DNA of 56,117 nt from Allobosea sp. AAP35 (lineage in GTDB: Bacteria > Pseudomonadota > Alphaproteobacteria > Rhizobiales > Beijerinckiaceae), in NCBI RefSeq assembly GCF_001295925.1, contig NZ_LJHQ01000021.1:1-56117 (forward strand), given 5' to 3'. Shown here piece after piece: positions 1-9,285 of the stretch (positions are counted from its first letter, which is position 1; every line of letters begins with the position of its first letter). The translations under genes and the position numbers were made by a program. The notes beneath the pieces were generated by a model, which was given only the letters and a program-made list of their open reading frames with translations, made no database searches and was not told the origin of the DNA.

Positions 1-102
1 GGGGGGGGGGGAGTGGCGGGGGCGGGCGCTCGTCCTCGAGCCATCTCGACGACGATATCCCGTTCTAGGCCGGATTCGCCGTTCCAGATTGCATGCGACA
101 GC

Positions 103-127
103 AAGGCCGGGGCATCGCTCCGGCCTT
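103..127 (+). terminator. GC-rich hairpin upstream of the M20 peptidase gene
   Basis: A perfect 8-bp inverted repeat, AAGGCCGG and CCGGCCTT, with a 9-nt loop is followed by CTTC. It could end transcription from a gene left of the window, but it lacks a real T-run. It lies 78 nt before the next start codon and might instead be a leader hairpin. Confidence 0.35.
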
Positions 128-204
128 CTTCATGCCGTCACAGCAGGGCGCCTGCGATGCGGGCCGTCTTGTCCGGGCTGCGCGTCCCGGTCACAGTCGG
201 GCCT

Positions 205-1320
205 ATGAACAGCCTCGATCCCTCCGTCTCCGCCCTCTCCGTCTGGCTCGCCCTGGAGAGTCCCACCCACCACACGCCCGGCGTCAACGGCATGATGGAC
301 CTCGTCGCCGGCGAGGTCGAAGGCCTGCCGATCGCGGTCGAGCGCATTCCGGGGCGTAATGGGCTCGGCGACAGCCTGATCCTGCGGGCGGGGCTGGCCA
401 CCGGCGAGCCGGCGATCGCGGTGATGTCGCATCTGGACACGGTCCACCCCGTCGGCACCAGCGCGCATGATCTGCCGGTGCGGGTCGAGGGCGACCGGCT
501 CTATGGGCCCGGCGTCTACGACATGAAGGGCGGCGCCTGGCTGGCGCTCCAGGCCTTCAAGCAGGTGGCGCTCGCGGGCAGCGCGAAGCGGCCGCTGGTC
601 TTTCTGTTCACACCCGATGAGGAGATCGGCTCGCCGACGACGCGCGGGTTGATCGAGGATATCGGTCGGACGTCCGCTGCCGTGCTCGTCACCGAGCCGG
701 CGCGCGAGGGCGGCAAGATCGTCACGGCGCGGAAGGGCGTCGGGCGCTTCGAGGTCAGGCTCGAGGGCCGGCCGGCGCATTCGGGCGCGCGCCATGCCGA
801 TGGTCGCAGCGCGATCCGCGAGGCGGCGCACCAGATCCTGGCGATCGAGGCGATGACCGATTATGCGCGCGGCGTCACCACCACGGTCGCGCTGATGGGC
901 GGCGGCACGGCGGCCAATGTCATCCCCCAGCATGCCTGGTTCAGCGTCGATCTGCGCGTCGCCAGCGCCGCCGATGGCGTGGCCCTGGAGAGCCAGATCC
1001 TCGCGCTCTCGCCCAGGGACCCGGATGTCCGCATCAGCGTGACCGGCGGCATGAACCGGCCGCCTTACGAGAAGTCGCCTGAGGGCGCGGCCTTGTTCGA
1101 GACGGCGCGCGCGATCGCGGCCGGGATCGGCTTCGACCTGCAGGATTGCGCCATGACCGGCGGCGGCTCCGACGGCAACTTCACCGCCGCGCTCGGCGTG
1201 CCCACCCTGGACGGGCTCGGCATCGACGGCGAGGGCGCCCATACGCTGTCGGAATACGGGCTGATCTCGTCGATCGCTCCGCGCCAGGCGCTGATCAAGG
1301 GGTTGCTGGAGACGGTTTGA
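205..1320 (+). CDS. M20 family metallopeptidase (carboxypeptidase G2/ArgE/DapE-like)
   Basis: A 371-residue zinc-dependent amidohydrolase or peptidase of the M20 clan. Family landmarks in order are SHLDTVHP (first metal His plus Asp), GPGVYDMKGG (bridging Asp), TPDEEIGSP (catalytic and metal Glu pair), a dimerisation domain around GRPAHSGARHADGRSA, and a C-terminal TGGGSDGNF with a later GAHT supplying the last His. The frame is open back to base 13, but the Met at 205 starts the conserved part and the upstream residues look non-coding. The glutamate carboxypeptidase/ArgE-like subgroup fits best; the substrate cannot be named. It converges on gyrA across a palindromic repeat. Confidence 0.85.
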   Translation: MNSLDPSVSALSVWLALESPTHHTPGVNGMMDLVAGEVEGLPIAVERIPGRNGLGDSLILRAGLATGEPAIAVMSHLDTVHPVGTSAHDLPVRVEGDRLYGPGVYDMKGGAWLALQAFKQVALAGSAKRPLVFLFTPDEEIGSPTTRGLIEDIGRTSAAVLVTEPAREGGKIVTARKGVGRFEVRLEGRPAHSGARHADGRSAIREAAHQILAIEAMTDYARGVTTTVALMGGGTAANVIPQHAWFSVDLRVASAADGVALESQILALSPRDPDVRISVTGGMNRPPYEKSPEGAALFETARAIAAGIGFDLQDCAMTGGGSDGNFTAALGVPTLDGLGIDGEGAHTLSEYGLISSIAPRQALIKGLLETV

Positions 1321-1332
1321 AGGCTGCCCGGG

Positions 1333-1443
1333 CCGTCATTCTCGGGCGAAGCGAAGCGCAGACCCGAGAATCTCCTGCCGCAAGAGGCGCTGTTGGCGCG
1401 CCTTTCTGGCCTGAGATGCTCGGGTCAAGCCCGAGCATGACGT
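1333..1443. repeat. Dispersed palindromic intergenic repeat, copy A
   Basis: The interval between the convergent M20 and gyrA genes holds nested inverted repeats. The outer arms are GTCATTCTCGGG and CCCGAGCATGAC, with internal partners ACCCGAGAATCTC and GAGATGCTCGGGT. Layout and wording match the element at 4451-4561, so both belong to one dispersed family. It may also act as a bidirectional terminator. Confidence 0.65.
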
Positions 1444-1475
1444 CAGCGTTTTCCCAGCCCTCAGAGCGAAGCGCC

Positions 1476-4262
1476 TCACGCCTCGCCATTCCCCTCCGGC
1501 GTCGGGCCGGCTTCCGCCTCGCCCTCTTCGCTGTCGCCCTCGTCGCCGATGCGCTCGACCGAAACGACCTTTTCGCTGGCGTCGGTGTTGAACACCGTCA
1601 CGCCTTGCGTCGAGCGGCCGGCGATGCGGATGCGGTTGCCCGGGCCGGCATCGACCGGCACGCGGATGACCTGCCCGCCATCGGTGACGAGCATGATCTG
1701 GTCGCGCTCGTCGACCGGGAAGGAGGCGATCAGCTTGCCGTTGCGGTCGTTCACGACCATGGCGACGATGCCCTTGCCGCCGCGCCCGGTGACCCGGTAC
1801 TCGAAGGACGAGGTGCGCTTGCCATAGCCCTTTTCCGACAGGGTCAGGATGAACTGCTCGGCAAGCTGCATCTCGACGCGCTTGGCGCCGAGTTCGACCT
1901 CGCCGGACGTCTCCTCGCCATCGGCGGCGGCCTCGACCGTCTCCTCGCCTTCGCCGGTGAGGGCGCGGCGCTGGGCGGCGGCATCCTTGAGATAGGTCGC
2001 GCGCTCCTCGGGCGTGGCATCGAGATGCTTCAGAATGGCGAGCGAGATCACCTCGTTGCCCCTGCCGAGATTGATGCCGCGCACGCCGGTGGAATCGCGG
2101 CCCTTGAAGACGCGCACATCGGTGACCTCGAAGCGGATGCATTGGCCGGCCGAGGTGGTCAGCAGCACATCGTCGTTTTCGGTGCAGATCTGCACGTCGA
2201 CGATATGGTCGCCCTCGTCGAGCTTCATCGCGATCTTGCCGGCGCGGTTGACGTTGACGAAGTCCGACAGCTTGTTGCGGCGCACGCCGCCGGACGCCGT
2301 GGCGAACATCACGTCGAGCGTCTCCCAGCTCTCCTCGTCCTCCGGCAGCGGCATGATCGTGGTGATGCGCTCGTTTTTATCAAGCGGCAGCATGTTGACC
2401 AGCGCCTTGCCCTTGGCATTGGGCGCCGCCAGCGGCAGGCGCCAGACCTTTTCCTTGTAGACCTGACCTAGCGAGGAGAAGAACAGCACCGGCGTATGGG
2501 TGTTGGCGACAAAGAGGCGGGCGACGAAATCCTCGTCACGGGTGGCCATGCCGGAGCGGCCCTTGCCGCCGCGCTTCTGGGCCCGATAGGTCGAGAGCGG
2601 CACGCGCTTGATATAGCCGGCATGGGACACGGTCACGACCATGTCCTCGCGGGCGATCAGATCCTCGTCGTCGAGGTCGGAGCCCCAATCCTGGATCACG
2701 GTGCGGCGCGGCGTGGCGAACGCCGCCTTCACCTCGGCGAGCTCCGCCTTGATGATATCCTGGATGCGGATTCGCGAGCGCAGGATGTCGAGATAATCGG
2801 CGATCTCGGTGGCGAGCTTCTGCAACTCGTCGCCGATTTCGTCACGGCCGAGAGCGGTCAGGCGGGCGAGGCGCAGCTCGAGGATGGCGCGGGCCTGCGC
2901 ATCCGACAGGCGATAGGTGCCGTCGGCATTGATCGGGTGGCGCGGATCGTCGACCAGCGCGATCAGCGGGGCGATGTCCTCGGCCGGCCAGTCGCGGTCC
3001 ATCAGCGAGGCGTGCGCAGCCGCGGGCGTCGGCGCGGTGCGGATCAGGCGGATGACCTCGTCGATATTGGCGACCGCGGTGGCCAGGCCGCACAACACAT
3101 GGGCGCGCTCGCGGGCCTTGTTGAGCAGGAAGCGCGTGCGCCGCGAGACGACCTCTTCGCGGAACTCGATGAAGGCGACGATGAAGTCGCGCAGATTGAG
3201 GACTTCCGGCCGGCCGCCGGTCAGCGCGACGAAATTGCAGCCGAAGGAGGTCTGCAACTGGGTGAAGCGGTAGAGCTGGTTCAGCACCACATCGGAGAGC
3301 GCGTCGCGCTTGATCTCGATGACGACGCGCACGCCCTCGCGGCTGGATTCGTCCCGGAGATCCGAGATGCCCTCGATGCGCTTCTCGCGCACCATGTCGG
3401 CGATCTTCTCGACCATCGAGGCCTTGTTCACCTGATAGGGAACCTCGGTGACGATGATCGCCTCGCGCTCCTTGCGCAGTTCCTCGATATGGGTCTTGGA
3501 GCGCATCACGATCGAGCCGCGGCCGGTGTGATAGGCGGCGTGGATGCCGCTGCGGCCCATGATCGAGGCGCCGGTCGGGAAGTCCGGGCCGGGCACGATC
3601 TCGATCAACTCGTCGATCGTGATCTCGGGATTGTCGATCAGCGCGACGCAGGCGTCGATGACCTCGCCGAGATTATGCGGGGGAATGTTGGTCGCCATGC
3701 CGACGGCGATGCCGCCGGCCCCGTTGACGAGCAGGTTGGGGTAGCGCGCCGGCAGGACCTTGGGCTCGCGCTCCTTGCCGTCATAGTTGGGCTGGAACTC
3801 GACGGTGTCGAGGTCGAGATCTTCCAGCAGCGGCATCGCCGCCTTGTCGAGCCGGGCCTCGGTGTAACGATCGGCGGCGGGCGAATCGCCGTCCATCGAG
3901 CCGAAATTGCCCTGGCCGTCGATCAGCGGCAGCCGCAACGAGAAATCCTGCGCCATGCGCACCAGCGCGTCATAGACCGCGAGATTGCCGTGCGGATGGT
4001 ATTTACCCATCGTGTCGCCGACGATGCGGGCGCATTTGGTGTAGGGCCGGTCGGGCAGGTTCTTGTTCTCATGCATCGAGAACAGGATGCGCCGGTGCAC
4101 GGGCTTGAGGCCGTCGCGGACATCGGGCAGAGCGCGGCTCACGATCACGCTCATGGCGTAGTCGAGATAGCTCTTCTTCATCTCGTCGGTGATGGCGATC
4201 GGCTTGATGTCGCCGCCGAAATGCGGCTCGTCCGGGCGCTTGTCGTCTTTGTCGTCGCTCAA
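1476..4262 (-). CDS. gyrA: DNA gyrase subunit A
   Basis: This 928-residue protein is the breakage-reunion subunit of gyrase. The catalytic Tyr is residue 133 in DRYTEARL. The winged-helix and tower region follows, and the beta-pinwheel C-terminal domain carries the GyrA box (AQKRGGKG), which separates it from ParC. The tail is acidic and low-complexity ([11 protein letters not shown]), as in many alphaproteobacterial GyrAs. In the quinolone-resistance region the sequence reads [10 protein letters not shown], so residues 93-94 are Asn-Leu where E. coli has Asp82-Ser83. The ATG at 4262 begins MSDDKDD, a usual start. It is transcribed alone, and its leader faces marC across a dispersed repeat. 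Confidence 0.98.
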   Translation of the reverse strand: MSDDKDDKRPDEPHFGGDIKPIAITDEMKKSYLDYAMSVIVSRALPDVRDGLKPVHRRILFSMHENKNLPDRPYTKCARIVGDTMGKYHPHGNLAVYDALVRMAQDFSLRLPLIDGQGNFGSMDGDSPAADRYTEARLDKAAMPLLEDLDLDTVEFQPNYDGKEREPKVLPARYPNLLVNGAGGIAVGMATNIPPHNLGEVIDACVALIDNPEITIDELIEIVPGPDFPTGASIMGRSGIHAAYHTGRGSIVMRSKTHIEELRKEREAIIVTEVPYQVNKASMVEKIADMVREKRIEGISDLRDESSREGVRVVIEIKRDALSDVVLNQLYRFTQLQTSFGCNFVALTGGRPEVLNLRDFIVAFIEFREEVVSRRTRFLLNKARERAHVLCGLATAVANIDEVIRLIRTAPTPAAAHASLMDRDWPAEDIAPLIALVDDPRHPINADGTYRLSDAQARAILELRLARLTALGRDEIGDELQKLATEIADYLDILRSRIRIQDIIKAELAEVKAAFATPRRTVIQDWGSDLDDEDLIAREDMVVTVSHAGYIKRVPLSTYRAQKRGGKGRSGMATRDEDFVARLFVANTHTPVLFFSSLGQVYKEKVWRLPLAAPNAKGKALVNMLPLDKNERITTIMPLPEDEESWETLDVMFATASGGVRRNKLSDFVNVNRAGKIAMKLDEGDHIVDVQICTENDDVLLTTSAGQCIRFEVTDVRVFKGRDSTGVRGINLGRGNEVISLAILKHLDATPEERATYLKDAAAQRRALTGEGEETVEAAADGEETSGEVELGAKRVEMQLAEQFILTLSEKGYGKRTSSFEYRVTGRGGKGIVAMVVNDRNGKLIASFPVDERDQIMLVTDGGQVIRVPVDAGPGNRIRIAGRSTQGVTVFNTDASEKVVSVERIGDEGDSEEGEAEAGPTPEGNGEA

Positions 4263-4450
4263 GGGATTGGGTCCCGATTCCGGTTATTTTTCAGCCTTCT
4301 GGCTAACCGATTCCGCCGGTTTAGGCCAGCGAAAGGCTCATTTCTCCCACGAAATTAAACCCTCGCGATGTCAATGGCTTGGCCGGGTTTTCGAGACGCG
4401 CCGCCGACGAGTGGTCGTGGCGTGCCCCACGGCCGCCGCAATTGCCTCGG

Positions 4451-4561
4451 CCGTCATTCCGGACAAGCCGCGAAGCGGCGCCGATCCGGAATCCATGATC
4501 GGGCACTGACAGCCCTCTATGATGGATTCCGGGTCTGCGCTGCGCTTGCCCGGAATGACGG
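4451..4561. repeat. Dispersed palindromic intergenic repeat, copy B
   Basis: The 371-nt gap between the gyrA start (4262) and the marC-like start (4634) contains a nested palindrome. Outer arms are CCGTCATTCCGG (4451-4462) and CCGGAATGACGG (4550-4561). Inner arms are CCGGAATCCATGAT (4486-4499) and ATGATGGATTCCGG (4519-4532). It has the same architecture as copy A. The remaining gap should hold the gyrA promoter, but no clear -35/-10 pair stands out. Confidence 0.7.
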
Positions 4562-4633
4562 CACGGTCTCGACCATCGTGATAGCCTTGCACGTGACGTG
4601 ACGCCTCGGCGCCGTCATGCCAATGCTGTCGCC

Positions 4634-5266
4634 ATGCATCTCGACTTCCTCACCTCCGCGCTCGTCACCCTGCTGGTCACGCTCGATCCGCCGGGGCTGG
4701 CGCCGATCTTCCTGTCGCTGACGCAGGGCATGTCGGCGGGCGAGCGCCGGCAGGTCGCGATCCGCGCCTGCATCATCGCCTTCTGCATCCTGGCCTTCTT
4801 CGGGGTGGCGGGCGACATCGTCCTGAAGGCGCTCGGCGTCTCGCTGCCCGCCTTCCGCATCGCCGGCGGCCTTCTGCTGTTCTGGATCGCCTTCGAGATG
4901 GTGTTCGAGCGCCGCAGCGAGCGCAAGCAGCAGACCGCGACGACCGCGATCACCCAGGATCACATCCGTAACGTCGCGGCCTTTCCGCTGGCGATCCCGC
5001 TGATGGCGGGGCCGGGCGCGCTCACCGCGATCATCCTGCTGGCGGGCCGCGCCGAGGGCGACCCGCTACGGCTGGCCGCACTGGCGCTGATCTGCGGGCT
5101 GGTCATCCTGTCCTGCCTCGCCGTGTTCCTCCTGGCCACGCCGCTCGCCCGCCTGCTCGGCATCACCGGCAACATCGTGCTGACGCGGCTGCTCGGGGTG
5201 ATCCTGGCGGCGCTGGCGGTCCAGTTCGTGATCGACGGGGTGCGGGCGGTGGTGCGGGCGGGGTGA
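4634..5266 (+). CDS. MarC family integral membrane protein
   Basis: A 210-residue inner-membrane protein of the UPF0056/MarC family, with about six hydrophobic helices. Diagnostic stretches are LLVTLDPPGLAPIFLSLT near the N terminus and AFPLAIPLMAGPGALTAII at about residues 115-135. The family role is unresolved; the old multiple-antibiotic-resistance link was not upheld. The start was taken at the Met of MHLDFLTSALV, since the upstream in-frame residues are Arg/His-rich and atypical for a membrane protein N terminus. It stands alone, and base composition falls sharply just after it. Confidence 0.85.
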   Translation: MHLDFLTSALVTLLVTLDPPGLAPIFLSLTQGMSAGERRQVAIRACIIAFCILAFFGVAGDIVLKALGVSLPAFRIAGGLLLFWIAFEMVFERRSERKQQTATTAITQDHIRNVAAFPLAIPLMAGPGALTAIILLAGRAEGDPLRLAALALICGLVILSCLAVFLLATPLARLLGITGNIVLTRLLGVILAALAVQFVIDGVRAVVRAG

Positions 5267-5347
5267 GCGCCTGCGGCTCATGGCTTTCCCAGCAGCTTCA
5301 AGAACGCGATCTGCGAGATATCGAGTCACTGCTCTTTCTAGAACAAG

Positions 5348-5360
5348 TCAGTCTGACTGA
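5348..5360. promoter_or_regulatory. 13-bp perfect palindrome before the HEPN-like gene
   Basis: TCAGTC-T-GACTGA lies 30 nt before the start codon at 5391, in an AT-richer stretch. Position and symmetry suit an operator or short hairpin. No bound regulator can be named. Confidence 0.35.
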
Positions 5361-5390
5361 TCATTTTGATGCGTAGCTGATGAGAGTCGA

Positions 5391-5939
5391 ATGACAACTC
5401 CCTATGATGTGGGCGAACATACGAAAACAGCCTTCGCGTACTTTGGCCGAGCATTCTATGCCGCAAACGTCTTCGAGTCCGGTTTGCAGATCGCGATCAT
5501 GTTGCTCGAGTTCTTCGCTGAACAAGAAGCCAAGATCCGAAAGGAGGGCAGGCAGAATTTTAGCCGAGAGCTTTACGAAGCCGAGTTCGACACATTTTTC
5601 GCGCAACAGTTTGCGCAATCTCTGGGGAATTTGATCAAGCGAGCCCAATCATTGGCGGCGATGCCCGATGATCTCAAAGCGCGAATATCGCGCGTAAAAG
5701 CACGTCGCGACTTTCTCGCCCACCATTTCTTTCGCGAGCGTGCCATCGATTTCGCGAGCAGGGCGGGTAGAGATAAAATGATTGAGGAGCTTGAGCACGA
5801 TCACGACCTATTTCACGCGGCCGACCGCGATTTGAGCGCGTTTCTTTCGCCTATTCGCCGCCGTTGGGGCATGACGGAAGAGCGTCTGGATAGGGCATAC
5901 AAAGAGATGCTGGCGGAAAACGATCTCGAAGACGATTAA
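5391..5939 (+). CDS. HEPN-like small helical protein, putative RNase
   Basis: A 182-residue, largely helical and charged protein I do not recognise as a named family. Its most telling feature is RRDFLAHH at residues 105-112. Arg106 and His111 fit the R-x4-H active-site signature of HEPN ribonucleases, with an Asp after the Arg as in many HEPN proteins. Long amphipathic helices flank it (residues 20-50, 66-90 and 125-150), consistent with the HEPN bundle. The gene is visibly lower in GC than its neighbours and has more AT-ending codons, suggesting transfer. No MNT nucleotidyltransferase partner is present, and the neighbouring antitoxin-like gene runs convergently. Assignment to HEPN is inference from one motif plus predicted helicity. 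Confidence 0.55.
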   Translation: MTTPYDVGEHTKTAFAYFGRAFYAANVFESGLQIAIMLLEFFAEQEAKIRKEGRQNFSRELYEAEFDTFFAQQFAQSLGNLIKRAQSLAAMPDDLKARISRVKARRDFLAHHFFRERAIDFASRAGRDKMIEELEHDHDLFHAADRDLSAFLSPIRRRWGMTEERLDRAYKEMLAENDLEDD

Positions 5940-5945
5940 AGCCAT

Positions 5946-6227
5946 TCAAGCTTCCGCAAGGCGCTTACGGTCGATCAGGGCCTGCACCTCGTCCATCACC
6001 TGCTCCTGCCGCAGGCGGGGCCTCGGGTCAGCCAGGGCTTCGCGCACCTTGGCTTTAAACCATGCATCATGGGCTTCGGGATCGACAGCAAGGCCAGCGG
6101 GGAGGCCGCCTTCCTTGACGACGCGTGTCAACAGGATGCGCACGGCGTCCGACACGGACAAGCCGCAGCCGGCGAGCGTTTCTGCCGCTTCCATCTTGAG
6201 ATCATCGTCAATCCGAACATGCAGCAT
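5946..6227 (-). CDS. RelB/DinJ-type ribbon-helix-helix antitoxin, apparently orphan
   Basis: A 93-residue protein. MLHVRIDDDLKMEAAETL forms the N-terminal beta strand and first helix of an RHH fold, and GLSVSDAVRILLTRVV is the second helix, typical of RelB/DinJ antitoxins. The C-terminal half is charged and presumably wraps the toxin. The start was set at the Met of MLHVRID, because the longer frame reads through a palindromic operator. Such genes are normally followed by a RelE/YafQ toxin, but the next gene downstream is the unrelated convergent gene at 5391-5939, only 6 bp away. It is therefore an orphan, or acts with a distant toxin. Confidence 0.75.
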   Translation of the reverse strand: MLHVRIDDDLKMEAAETLAGCGLSVSDAVRILLTRVVKEGGLPAGLAVDPEAHDAWFKAKVREALADPRPRLRQEQVMDEVQALIDRKRLAEA

Positions 6228-6278
6228 AGAGGTGCGTGCGGCCAATGTGAGGTACTCCGTTGTTGGTTGATGACGTAT

Positions 6279-6296
6279 GTCTCTCAATTGAGAGAC
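6279..6296. promoter_or_regulatory. 18-bp perfect palindrome, likely antitoxin operator
   Basis: GTCTCTCAATTGAGAGAC is a perfect palindrome 51 bp upstream of the RHH antitoxin start. RHH antitoxins usually repress their own promoter through such short palindromes, so autoregulation is the simplest reading. On the minus strand TTGAGA within it could also serve as a -35 element. Confidence 0.6.
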
Positions 6297-6464
6297 AGGC
6301 AAGCTGATCGTCACGGCCTCGTCGGAATACTATCCACCGCAACATCGCTGAACTTTCGTGCTGAGACGGCCGTCGGGCGTGATCGGGGTAGGGACGGCTG
6401 CCGGGGCAATCCCTTGACATGCCGATTCCGTGCCAGAATCCGTTAAGTTCTCGCGGCCAATTCG

Positions 6465-7451
6465 CTATTCGCCAGGCTTGATATCGAGTTCGCGCGTCAG
6501 CCGGCCGAACCTCTCCAGATCATCGGCCACAAGCCGCGCCATCTCGGACGGTGAACCGGGCGATGGAACCAAGCCGCTCGCTTCCAGCTTGGCGGCGATG
6601 TCGGGTGCGGCGATGGCCCGAGCCGACGCCGTGCTCAGCTTTTCGACGATGTGGATAGGTGTCCCGGCCGGCAGCGCCAGGCCAAAGAAATTCGGCAGAA
6701 GCGGGTCATCCGTGAAGCCCAATTCGGCCATGGTCGGCACGGCGCTCATCTGCGGCAACCGGCGCTTGTCTCCCAAGGCGAGTGCCTTGACCTTGCCGCT
6801 CTGCATCAGGGCCAGCGCGGCCGGCGGTGTGGCGATCGTCAGCGCGACCTCGCCCGTCGCCACGGCCGTCACGGCTGGCGGTGCTCCGCGATAGGGGACA
6901 TGGACCAGCTTGACGCCGAGACGCCGCGCAAGCGCCTCGATGTTGAAATGCGCCATGCTGCCCTTGCCGAAGCTGGCATAGGTCAGCTCGCGGGTCTTTG
7001 CGAGCGCGACCAATTCGGCGAAACTGTTCACGCCGAGCGCCGGGTTGACGACGAGGACATAAGCCCCCGTGGCGACGACGCCGACATAGGCGAAGTCGCG
7101 TTTGGCATCGATCGCCTGCTGGGGCATCAGGATCGGGTTGATCCCGAAGACCTCACGCGGCGCCATCAGCAGCGTGTGGCCATCGGGCTCGCCGCGCGCG
7201 ACGGCGGCGGCTCCGACCATTCCGTTGGCGCCAGGCCGGTTCTCGACGACGACGGCTTGGCCGAATTCGCTCCGCAGCTTCTCGGCGACGAGCCGCGCCG
7301 CGAGATCGACCGCGCCTCCGGCGGGATAGGGCACGATGAGTTGGACGGGCTTGCTGGGAAAGGCGGCGGGGCCCTGCGCCAAGGATGGCCTGGCGAAGCA
7401 TCCCGCGCCAAGGGCGACGAGCATTGTGCGGCGAGACAGGGATTGATCCAT
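6465..7451 (-). CDS. Tripartite tricarboxylate transporter (Bug/TctC family) periplasmic receptor
   Basis: A 328-residue secreted binding protein. A twin-Arg-like LSRRTMLVALGAG leads a signal sequence ending near ARPSLAQG. FPSKPVQLIVPYPAGGAVD is the standard Bug N terminus, followed by VVENRPGANGMVGA and the loop VPYRGAPPAVTAV. Bug receptors bind small carboxylates or amides. GGAGGT ends ten nt before the ATG at 7451, which settles the start. No TctA/TctB membrane genes are nearby. It follows the aldolase and LysR genes on the same strand, suggesting the ligand is that aldolase's substrate or a related compound. Confidence 0.9.
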   Translation of the reverse strand: MDQSLSRRTMLVALGAGCFARPSLAQGPAAFPSKPVQLIVPYPAGGAVDLAARLVAEKLRSEFGQAVVVENRPGANGMVGAAAVARGEPDGHTLLMAPREVFGINPILMPQQAIDAKRDFAYVGVVATGAYVLVVNPALGVNSFAELVALAKTRELTYASFGKGSMAHFNIEALARRLGVKLVHVPYRGAPPAVTAVATGEVALTIATPPAALALMQSGKVKALALGDKRRLPQMSAVPTMAELGFTDDPLLPNFFGLALPAGTPIHIVEKLSTASARAIAAPDIAAKLEASGLVPSPGSPSEMARLVADDLERFGRLTRELDIKPGE

Positions 7452-7489
7452 GGACTGTACCTCCCGTGTTGATTGTTGTCTGCTTGACG

Positions 7490-8251
7490 TCATTCGATCG
7501 TCGCGCCACGCGACCACTGCTCCCAGGCGCGATCCATCGCAAAAGGTGTCAGGTTGAATTCTGCGGCCGATGCGGCCTCGTTGGCCGTCAGCGAACGAAC
7601 GGCGCCGATCTGGGCCGCCCGCCATTGCACCTCGGCATTGCGCGCGCCGTAAATCGCGCGGAAGACCAACTCCCTGACCGAGCGGCCCGCGACCGTCGCG
7701 CCGTGCCCACGCATCAGGACGGTCCAGTTTGTCGCCAGGGTCCGCGCGAGCGAATTGCCCTGTTCGCGCGTCGAGACGATCAGGTTGGTGTCGCCGAACT
7801 CGTCCTGGCTGTCCCAGAGGGGGACCGTCTGGCCCATGGTCGCGCCGAGATGGAAGACGGGGACGAGGCGGGCATCGCTGGTGCAGAACGGCATGAACGA
7901 GGGGGCGTGGTGGTGGCACACCGCCATGACATCGGGCCGCGCCCGGTAGATCGCGCCGTGGATGCTCCGTTCGGCGAAGATGCGCGCCTCGCCTGGCGAG
8001 ACGAGCTCATCGTCGAGATCGAACTCCAGGACATCCTCAATCGTCACCAGTTCGGCCGCCCGGACACGCGGCATCAGGTAGCGCGAGCCGACATCGGGAT
8101 GGCGGGCCGAGACATGCCCGAAACTGTCGAGGATGCCCTCGCGCGCCAGGATCCGGCTGGCGAGTGCGATCTCGGTCACGCAGTCGCTCAGCCCGGCCGC
8201 CTTGCCCGGGTCATGATCGGGCGCGGGCATAGTCAGCAGGTTTGACACCAT
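7490..8251 (-). CDS. Class II aldolase/adducin family protein
   Basis: A 253-residue enzyme of the fuculose-phosphate aldolase/decarboxylase family. SFGHVSARHPD is the substrate-phosphate loop of the fold, VCHHHAPSFMPF carries the metal-binding His pair, and MRGHGATVAG the third His. Family members cleave or decarboxylate hydroxy acids and sugar phosphates; which one here is unknown. GAGGGA lies about 7 nt before the ATG at 8251. It is 38 nt upstream of the Bug receptor gene and 107 nt downstream of the LysR gene, so the three probably act on one compound. Confidence 0.85.
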   Translation of the reverse strand: MVSNLLTMPAPDHDPGKAAGLSDCVTEIALASRILAREGILDSFGHVSARHPDVGSRYLMPRVRAAELVTIEDVLEFDLDDELVSPGEARIFAERSIHGAIYRARPDVMAVCHHHAPSFMPFCTSDARLVPVFHLGATMGQTVPLWDSQDEFGDTNLIVSTREQGNSLARTLATNWTVLMRGHGATVAGRSVRELVFRAIYGARNAEVQWRAAQIGAVRSLTANEAASAAEFNLTPFAMDRAWEQWSRGATIE

Positions 8252-8358
8252 CGGGCCGTCCCTCGATCGACGCAGGGCCGTCGCAGCCCATGGATGGAGG
8301 ATGGCGCCGCCGGCAGGACGAAATCCAATGCGATCGGCTTAGGTCAGTCCTAAGCGTT

Positions 8359-9285
8359 TCATGCAGACGCGGAGACCGACAGCGGTTGACCCAGCCCGGC
8401 CATGGCCTCCGACAAGGGGATCATCGCCGCGACCACAGCTTCCCGGATGATCGGCAACGCGGCGAGGCGGCTGGCCTTTCGCAGACCGGCGAGATGGAGC
8501 GTGCGCCGGAGTACGGGCGCGACGATCGGCCGGGCGCGCAGGGTTCCCGCTGCGACCTCTGCCAGGACCGTACCGAAAGGCAGGATGCCGGCGGCGGGGC
8601 CGCGCGCGATCAGGGCCTTGATGCCGGAGATCGAGCGGATTTCGTGCTCCAGGCGGATCACAAGCTCGTGCTCGGCCGCCATTCTGTCGACCAGCGAACG
8701 CACGCCGTCCCGTGGCTCGGGCAGGATGAGCGGTTTGGCCAAGGCCTCGCCAAAACTGATGGGACCGGTGCCACCGCCGACGGCGGCCGTGACGAAGACG
8801 AGGTCTTCCTGATAGAGCGCCCGCTTCCACAGCCCAGGCGCATCGGCCACTTCATAGGCAAGGATCAGATCGAGATCGCCCCGATGCAGGCTATCGACCA
8901 GCAGATGGCTCATTTCTTCGGTGAGACTGAAGGCGAGGCTTGGCGCATCGTGCGATATGCGCAGCAGAAGTTCGGGGCCGATGATCTGCATGAGGCTGGG
9001 CGTCAGCCCGAACCTGACCGCCTCCTGCGCATCACCGCTAACCTCCCGGCGCGTAAGGTCGACGAGTTCCAAAATCTGGATGGCGCGCGCAAGCAGCGTC
9101 TGACCGGCGGCGGTCAGCGAGACGCCACGCGAATGGCGCGTCAGCAACGAGACGCCAAGCTCTTCCTCGAGCTGTTTGATCTGCATGCCCAGCGCCGGCT
9201 GCGCGATCCGAAGCTCGTCCGCCGCCCGTGTGAGATTGCCGGTCTCGGCCACGCGGGTGAAGTACTTCAGTTGACGCAGGTTCAC
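8359..9285 (-). CDS. LysR family transcriptional regulator
   Basis: A 308-residue LysR regulator. The winged helix-turn-helix spans residues 1-60 (LKYFTRVAETGNLTRAADEL, then QPALGMQIKQLEEELG) and is followed by the inducer-binding domain. Wording such as LTRHSRGVSLTAAGQTLL is typical of the NAC/Cbl-like subgroup. It is the first of three co-directional genes with the class II aldolase and Bug receptor, so it plausibly controls them, though LysR genes are more often divergent from their targets. Confidence 0.9.
   Translation of the reverse strand: MNLRQLKYFTRVAETGNLTRAADELRIAQPALGMQIKQLEEELGVSLLTRHSRGVSLTAAGQTLLARAIQILELVDLTRREVSGDAQEAVRFGLTPSLMQIIGPELLLRISHDAPSLAFSLTEEMSHLLVDSLHRGDLDLILAYEVADAPGLWKRALYQEDLVFVTAAVGGGTGPISFGEALAKPLILPEPRDGVRSLVDRMAAEHELVIRLEHEIRSISGIKALIARGPAAGILPFGTVLAEVAAGTLRARPIVAPVLRRTLHLAGLRKASRLAALPIIREAVVAAMIPLSEAMAGLGQPLSVSASA

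Noticed and set aside
1..11. Run of G at the very start of the window
   Set aside because: Eleven consecutive G at a sequence end most likely reflects a contig or sequencing artefact; no biological role can be argued.
6414..6442. TTGACA with a possible -10 (AATCCG) 17 nt later on the plus strand
   Set aside because: The -10 match is poor, and it would only drive antisense RNA into the Bug receptor gene; no gene starts there.
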